Shown in pieces: positions 6,794-10,204 of a stretch of DNA of 10,204 bases; position 1 is the stretch's first letter; each line of letters opens with the position of its first letter. The stretch comes from an uncultured Clostridia bacterium (GTDB lineage: Bacteria > Bacillota > Clostridia > Christensenellales > UBA1242). The translations under genes and the position numbers were made by a program. The stretch is taken from NCBI GenBank assembly GCA_947589615.1, contig CANQBU010000041.1, positions 1 through 10,204 on the forward strand, given 5' to 3'. Below the pieces are notes generated by a model. It worked only from the letters and a program-made list of their open reading frames with translations. It was not told the DNA's origin and ran no database searches.

Positions 6794-6802
6794 GAGGGAA
6801 AC

Positions 6803-6997
6803 ATGGATGTAGAAATAATATTTAAAATCGCGGCTATAGGATTATTAACTGCCGTCGTTGGACAAATATTAAAACAAACTGGAAAAGAAGAGATATCTAC
6901 TTTTGCAACCCTTGCCGGACTTGTTATAGTGTTGGTAATGGTTTTAAATTTAATAGGTGATTTATTTTCAACATTAAAAACGATCTTTAATTTTTGA
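6803..6997 (+). CDS. spoIIIAC: Stage III sporulation protein AC
   Basis: This is a 64-residue membrane protein with two predicted helices (about 6-24 and 34-52) separated by a short hydrophilic KQTGKEE loop, which is the normal size and topology for SpoIIIAC. It belongs to the same small family as the next gene product; the two align from the start (IIxKIxxIGLxT) through an AGxxI segment to a final SxxKxI. It is inferred to form part of the membrane-embedded export apparatus of the SpoIIIA complex. GGAGGG (6793-6798) lies 4 bp before the ATG. Confidence 0.93.
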   Translation: MDVEIIFKIAAIGLLTAVVGQILKQTGKEEISTFATLAGLVIVLVMVLNLIGDLFSTLKTIFNF

Positions 6998-7004
6998 GAG
7001 GGAA

Positions 7005-7397
7005 ATGGACATTATTTTAAAAATTGTATCAATCGGACTTATTACATGTTTAGCAACCCTTGTAATTCGTCCTCTACGAAACGATTTTGCAATTTTTATT
7101 GGGATTGCCGGAGGAATGATAATTATATTTTTAGTTATCAATTATTTTACCGGCGTTTTATCGTCTTTTAAAGATATTATAAGTTATACGGGATTAAACT
7201 CAAATCTTTATACATTGCTTTTAAAAATCATTGGAATAGGATATTTACTAGAATTTACAGCAGGAATATGCAATGAAACGGGAAATAACAGTTTGGGTGA
7301 TAAGGTTTTGCTGGGCGGAAAACTTGTTATAATGGTTATGGCAATGCCTATCATTACAAATATTTTGACTATAATTATGGGATTGTTGCCAAAATGA
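7005..7397 (+). CDS. spoIIIAD: Stage III sporulation protein AD
   Basis: This is a 130-residue integral membrane protein with about four hydrophobic helices. Its first 60 residues are paralogous to SpoIIIAC, and the second half adds LLLKIIGIGYLLEFTAGICNETG, a stretch typical of SpoIIIAD, followed by GKLVIMVMAMPI and a last hydrophobic helix. It is a membrane component of the mother-cell channel. GAGAGGG (6996-7002) lies close to the ATG, and the gap to spoIIIAC is 7 bp. The stop overlaps the spoIIIAE start in an ATGA, so translation of the pair is probably coupled. Confidence 0.94.
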   Translation: MDIILKIVSIGLITCLATLVIRPLRNDFAIFIGIAGGMIIIFLVINYFTGVLSSFKDIISYTGLNSNLYTLLLKIIGIGYLLEFTAGICNETGNNSLGDKVLLGGKLVIMVMAMPIITNILTIIMGLLPK

Positions 7398-8584
7398 AAA
7401 AATTTTTCTTAATAATAGTCATTGTGCTGGTATTTGCAGTTCCTATTGGATGCAATTCCGCCACCCAAGCAAATGCCGCAACAAATGATAGTATTACCTA
7501 TCAAGAAATTGATGATGAAGTTTTAAAGCAACTAGATGGTTTAAATCTTGATTCTTTAGACGAAATTTTAAATAAACTTACTTCTGGACAAATTTCAATA
7601 TTTGGTGGAAATACCTTTTATGAAAAATTAATGAAGTTAATAAAGGGCGATTTTGATAATGGTAAAGGCCTTTGGAGCAGCATATTAAATATATTTTTTG
7701 ATGATTTAGTAGGATTTATACCATTTATCTCATTAATTATAGCAATATCACTATTAGGAACTATGCTTCAAGGATTAAAATCTAGCAGCAACGAGAAATC
7801 TGTTTCAAGTCTTATAAACTTTGTAACATATGGGGTTATAGTTGTTATGGTTCTAACCATCGTAGCAAAAATGATAACAGTCACAACCAACACTATTTAT
7901 TCAATAAAATCTCAAATGGAAATAATATTTCCGATACTATTAACTTTTCTTTCGGCTATAGGGGGAACAGTTTCAGCATCGATATATCAACCCGCAATGG
8001 CTTTATTAACAAGCACTATAATAAGCCTTTTTACATATATACTTTTACCAATTTTTATTTTCTCAGTTGTTTTTTCTATAGTTTCGAATCTATCAAATTC
8101 CATAAAACTGGACAAGTTTACCTCTTTTTTTGAAAGCACATTTAAATGGCTAACGGGTCTTATATTTACAATATTTACCGCTTTTTTGTCTGTGCAGGGC
8201 TTGCAAGCAGGTTCTATAGACGGAATATCAATGAGAACCGTAAAATACGCAATTCGTTCTTATGTTCCAATGCTGGGATCTTATATAAGTGATGGTATGG
8301 GAATAGTTCTTGCATCTTCGAATCTTATTAAAAATGCAATTGGCGCAACTGGTTTATATTTGCTTCTTGCAACAATAATTTCTCCTGTAATTCAGCTTGT
8401 TCTATTTATGTTAGCTTTAAGATTGACGGCAGGAATTATCGAGCCTCTCGGGAATAAACAAATAGCAAATTTTATTTCGTCCTTATCAAAGAGCATTGTC
8501 TTATTGCTTGTTATAGTTATTGGTATTGCATTTGTTTACTTTATATTGTTGGGACTAGTAATTTGCTCCGCAAATATAATTTAG
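7394..8584 (+). CDS. spoIIIAE: Stage III sporulation protein AE
   Basis: SpoIIIAE is the large polytopic membrane subunit of the SpoIIIA complex. The 396 residues match the family length. It begins with a cleavable-looking signal sequence (Lys-Lys, then hydrophobic 4-18). Signal peptidase I could cut after the QANA segment near residue 28. A Cys at 20 sits in PIGC, which fits a lipobox poorly because of Pro at -3. An amphipathic extracytoplasmic region (about 30-95) precedes six to seven membrane helices between about 105 and 392. Family signatures include VPMLGSYISDG (291-301) and ALRLTAGIIEPLG (341-353). It overlaps spoIIIAD by 4 bp. Its TAG overlaps the AGGAGG of spoIIIAF. Confidence 0.95.
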   Translation: MKKFFLIIVIVLVFAVPIGCNSATQANAATNDSITYQEIDDEVLKQLDGLNLDSLDEILNKLTSGQISIFGGNTFYEKLMKLIKGDFDNGKGLWSSILNIFFDDLVGFIPFISLIIAISLLGTMLQGLKSSSNEKSVSSLINFVTYGVIVVMVLTIVAKMITVTTNTIYSIKSQMEIIFPILLTFLSAIGGTVSASIYQPAMALLTSTIISLFTYILLPIFIFSVVFSIVSNLSNSIKLDKFTSFFESTFKWLTGLIFTIFTAFLSVQGLQAGSIDGISMRTVKYAIRSYVPMLGSYISDGMGIVLASSNLIKNAIGATGLYLLLATIISPVIQLVLFMLALRLTAGIIEPLGNKQIANFISSLSKSIVLLLVIVIGIAFVYFILLGLVICSANII

Positions 8585-8593
8585 GAGGCGTTT

Positions 8594-9097
8594 ATGCTGA
8601 CAGAACTTTCAAAATGGATTTTATCAATTGCAGGAATAATATGTTTATCTGTTCTTATAGAGCTCATATTGCCTAATGGACAAATGAATAGATATATTAA
8701 GGGAATTCTCTCTTTTATTATTGTTTTAGTAATAATTTTGCCTCTACCAAAACTTGTAAATGAAAAAGTTAATCTTGACAACATTTTTGATTACAATCAA
8801 AATATTGAAATCGATGAAGATTATTTATATCAATTAAACTTAGATAAATTAAATGCTTTACAAAAACAAATAGAGGATAAAATAACAAGTTATGGATACA
8901 AGAATGTTTCAATTTATATAAGTGCCGATATCTTCGATAAAAAAATGCAGATTAAAGCGATAAATGTCGATTTAAGTCATTTAGTCATAACAGAAAATGC
9001 TGAGCATAATGATATAATGAAGATTAAAAAAGACATAAGTAAAATTATTATGACTTGTATAGAAATTAATGAGGAGGCGATATTATATGACAGTTGA
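8594..9097 (+). CDS. spoIIIAF: Stage III sporulation protein AF
   Basis: A 167-residue protein with two N-terminal membrane helices (about 8-26 and 36-52) around the conserved-type loop LPNGQMNRYIKGILSF, followed by a soluble domain facing the intermembrane space or cytosol. The C-terminal domain is related to the ring-forming folds of secretion systems, although this copy is shorter than the roughly 200 residues of the Bacillus subtilis protein. It acts in the SpoIIIA channel assembly. AGGAGG (8583-8588) precedes the ATG by 5 bp. The last 11 bp overlap the spoIIIAG start. Confidence 0.9.
   Translation: MLTELSKWILSIAGIICLSVLIELILPNGQMNRYIKGILSFIIVLVIILPLPKLVNEKVNLDNIFDYNQNIEIDEDYLYQLNLDKLNALQKQIEDKITSYGYKNVSIYISADIFDKKMQIKAINVDLSHLVITENAEHNDIMKIKKDISKIIMTCIEINEEAILYDS
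9071..9077 (+). promoter_or_regulatory. Ribosome binding site deciding the spoIIIAG start
   Basis: GAGGAGG lies inside the end of spoIIIAF, 9 bp before ATG 9087. An in-frame upstream ATG at 9069 would have this Shine-Dalgarno inside its own codons (giving M-R-R-R-Y-Y), so 9087 is the better start. Confidence 0.85.
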
Positions 9098-9632
9098 CTT
9101 TAAAGCAAAATTCAAAGCATTATATGAAAAGATAAAAAAAGTAAAACATATAGAAATTTATCTTGCTATCGGACTTGCCGTTATAGTTGCTTTAGCATAT
9201 TTTGCTTTTATTGTTCCTAAAAAACAGTCTAAAACTGATACGACAAAAAATGACAATGTTAGCGCAACATTTTCAAGTTCAAATGAATATATCGAATACC
9301 TTGAGAATAAACTTGAAAATGTAATAACACGAGTGAAGGGCGTAGGAGATACAGATGTAATAATTACATTGGAAAAAGGCTTTGAATATGTTTACGTCAC
9401 AGAAGATGAAACGCGAACCACTTCAAATGGGATTGACATAACGACTTCATCAGTGGTTATGGTGGATGGTAAACCGGTAATTAAAGAAGAAATCTATCCA
9501 GTTGTAAAAGGAATTGTAGTTATTGCAACAGGAGTAAACGATGTGGGTGTTAAAATGAATATAATTTCGATTATCCAAACTGTGATAGATATAGATTACG
9601 CAAAGATAAATATATTAGAAGGGAAAAATTAA
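9087..9632 (+). CDS. spoIIIAG: Stage III sporulation protein AG (ring former)
   Basis: SpoIIIAG forms a large oligomeric ring in the space between mother cell and forespore membranes, resembling FliF/EscJ-type rings of secretion systems. From ATG 9087 the product has 181 residues: a short cytosolic basic region, one membrane helix (about 23-43), a Ser/Thr/Asp-rich linker, then EYIEYLENKLENVITRVKGVG (67-87, written here only as the family signature), DVIITLEKG, a variable beta-rich insertion (about 100-135) and the ring-building segment beginning YPVVKGIVVIATG (137-149). All elements are typical. The gene overlaps spoIIIAF by 11 bp and is followed 12 bp later by spoIIIAH. Confidence 0.95.
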   Translation: MTVDFKAKFKALYEKIKKVKHIEIYLAIGLAVIVALAYFAFIVPKKQSKTDTTKNDNVSATFSSSNEYIEYLENKLENVITRVKGVGDTDVIITLEKGFEYVYVTEDETRTTSNGIDITTSSVVMVDGKPVIKEEIYPVVKGIVVIATGVNDVGVKMNIISIIQTVIDIDYAKINILEGKN

Positions 9633-9644
9633 AAGGAGAGTATT

Positions 9645-10115
9645 ATGAAAAAAAGAACAAAAATAATAATTATAACTGTTATGATTTTATTGTTAGGAGT
9701 AACAGGATATCTTAATGTAATGCTTAACAATTCAGTTTCGAAAAAAAGCGAAACTGCAACAACATCGGCAAGTTACTTTTCAACTTACCGTAGCACAAGA
9801 GAATCAACTCGCGATCAAGAAATGTTATATTATGATGCGATTATTGCAAACGAAACATCATCTGTTGAGGCAATAAACAATGCCGAAGCATCAAAACTTG
9901 CTCTTATCAAACAAATGGAGCAAGAACTTGTAGTTGAAGGATTGATAAAAGCAAAGGGATTTGCCGATTGCATCATCACTATTTCAGACACTAATGTAAA
10001 CGCAGTTGTAAAAGCAAAAGAACTTACTTCAACAGAAGTAGCACAAATTGTTGCTGTAATTCAATCACAATTATTAACTAGCATTGAAAATATTAAAATT
10101 ATTCCGGTAGAATAA
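9645..10115 (+). CDS. spoIIIAH: Stage III sporulation protein AH (SpoIIQ partner)
   Basis: SpoIIIAH is the mother-cell membrane protein whose extracellular YscJ/FliF-like domain binds forespore SpoIIQ, joining the two half-channels and assisting engulfment. The 156 residues comprise a basic N-terminus, a membrane helix (about 7-25), a Ser/Thr-rich linker, the helix with YFSTYRSTRESTRDQE (44-59), a helical segment to about 98, then GLIKAKGFADCIITI (99-113), an NAVVKAKELT strand-helix and a final IENIKIIPVE strand. This keeps the SpoIIQ-binding domain layout. It is shorter than the about 218-residue Bacillus subtilis protein, mostly in the linker, as is common in Clostridia. AAAGGAG (9633-9639) precedes the ATG. 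No terminator follows. Confidence 0.95.
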   Translation: MKKRTKIIIITVMILLLGVTGYLNVMLNNSVSKKSETATTSASYFSTYRSTRESTRDQEMLYYDAIIANETSSVEAINNAEASKLALIKQMEQELVVEGLIKAKGFADCIITISDTNVNAVVKAKELTSTEVAQIVAVIQSQLLTSIENIKIIPVE

Positions 10116-10144
10116 TTGAAAAAAAATATTTATTGTGTTACAAT
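10116..10144 (+). promoter_or_regulatory. Near-consensus SigA promoter downstream of spoIIIAH
   Basis: TTGAAA (10116-10121), a 17-bp spacer and TACAAT (10139-10144), with an extended TG at 10136-10137. The -35 begins directly after the spoIIIAH stop. It would start transcription near 10151 for the gene beginning at 10190. A dyad, TTATTGT-GTT-ACAATAA (10130-10146), covers the -10 and could be an operator or chance in AT-rich DNA. Confidence 0.75.
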
Positions 10145-10189
10145 AATATAGAAATGGCATAATAAAGCCGAAAACACTTAGGAGAATAT

Positions 10190-10204
10190 ATGAACAAACA
10201 AGAA
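10190..10204 (+). CDS. Start of an unidentified gene (truncated by window edge)
   Basis: ATG at 10190 begins five codons reading M-N-K-Q-E. It is preceded by GGAG (10181-10184) at a 5-bp spacing and by a strong promoter at 10116-10144. The fragment is too short to identify. In other spore formers spoIIIAH is often followed by Asp23-family, accB/accC or nusB genes, but nothing here distinguishes these. Confidence 0.6.

Noticed and set aside
7442..7455. Lipobox at the SpoIIIAE N-terminus (PIGC)
   Set aside because: Pro at -3 does not fit the lipobox, and ordinary signal peptide cleavage a few residues later is more plausible.
9069..9086. ATG 9069 as the start of spoIIIAG
   Set aside because: The Shine-Dalgarno GAGGAGG lies within those codons; ATG 9087 is at proper distance and gives the usual N-terminus.
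1..10204. CRISPR array, insertion sequence, tRNA/rRNA gene, phage or defence genes
   Set aside because: No spaced direct repeats, transposase-like protein, RNA-gene signature or horizontally acquired gene was seen; the window is almost fully occupied by core translation and sporulation genes.

Overview
The window is AT-rich, all 15 recognisable genes lie on the + strand, and nearly every gene has a strong AGGAGG-type ribosome binding site. It carries a complete eight-gene spoIIIA operon. Together these point to an endospore-forming, low-GC Firmicute, most likely a member of the Clostridia; the sequence alone does not support a genus. Several proteins (SpoIIIAA, TruB, NrnA) depart from textbook motif spellings, which suggests a lineage away from the usual models.

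Layout. (1) Bases 1-4636 are a translation / RNA-maintenance operon: the 3' part of infB (IF-2), rbfA (30S maturation), nrnA (DHH nano-RNase/pAp phosphatase), truB (tRNA Psi55 synthase) and a TIM-barrel AP-endonuclease-family gene sitting where ribF often lies. Gaps are 3-16 bp, so one transcript is likely. (2) A well-formed SigA-type promoter overlaps the end of the nuclease gene and drives efp (4678-5238), which ends in a bulged rho-independent terminator. (3) A 149-bp gap holds that terminator, a small dyad and the presumed spoIIIA promoter. (4) Bases 5388-10115 hold spoIIIAA-AB-AC-AD-AE-AF-AG-AH, tightly spaced or overlapping and apparently intact. (5) After spoIIIAH there is no visible terminator but a near-consensus extended -10 promoter, followed by the first five codons of an unidentified gene.

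How the genes work together. The first block supplies initiation, ribosome assembly, short-RNA turnover and tRNA modification. EF-P relieves ribosome stalling at proline runs. The SpoIIIA proteins, made in the mother cell during engulfment, build the mother-cell half of the SpoIIIA-SpoIIQ channel: SpoIIIAA is the ATPase, AB/AC/AD/AE/AF are membrane components, AG is the ring former, and AH is the partner of SpoIIQ.

I do not see a previously undescribed system here. The efp-spoIIIA and infB-rbfA-nrnA-truB neighbourhoods are both known. The points worth a second look are their junction, the nuclease in the ribF position, altered motifs in SpoIIIAA and TruB, and a few regulatory sites.
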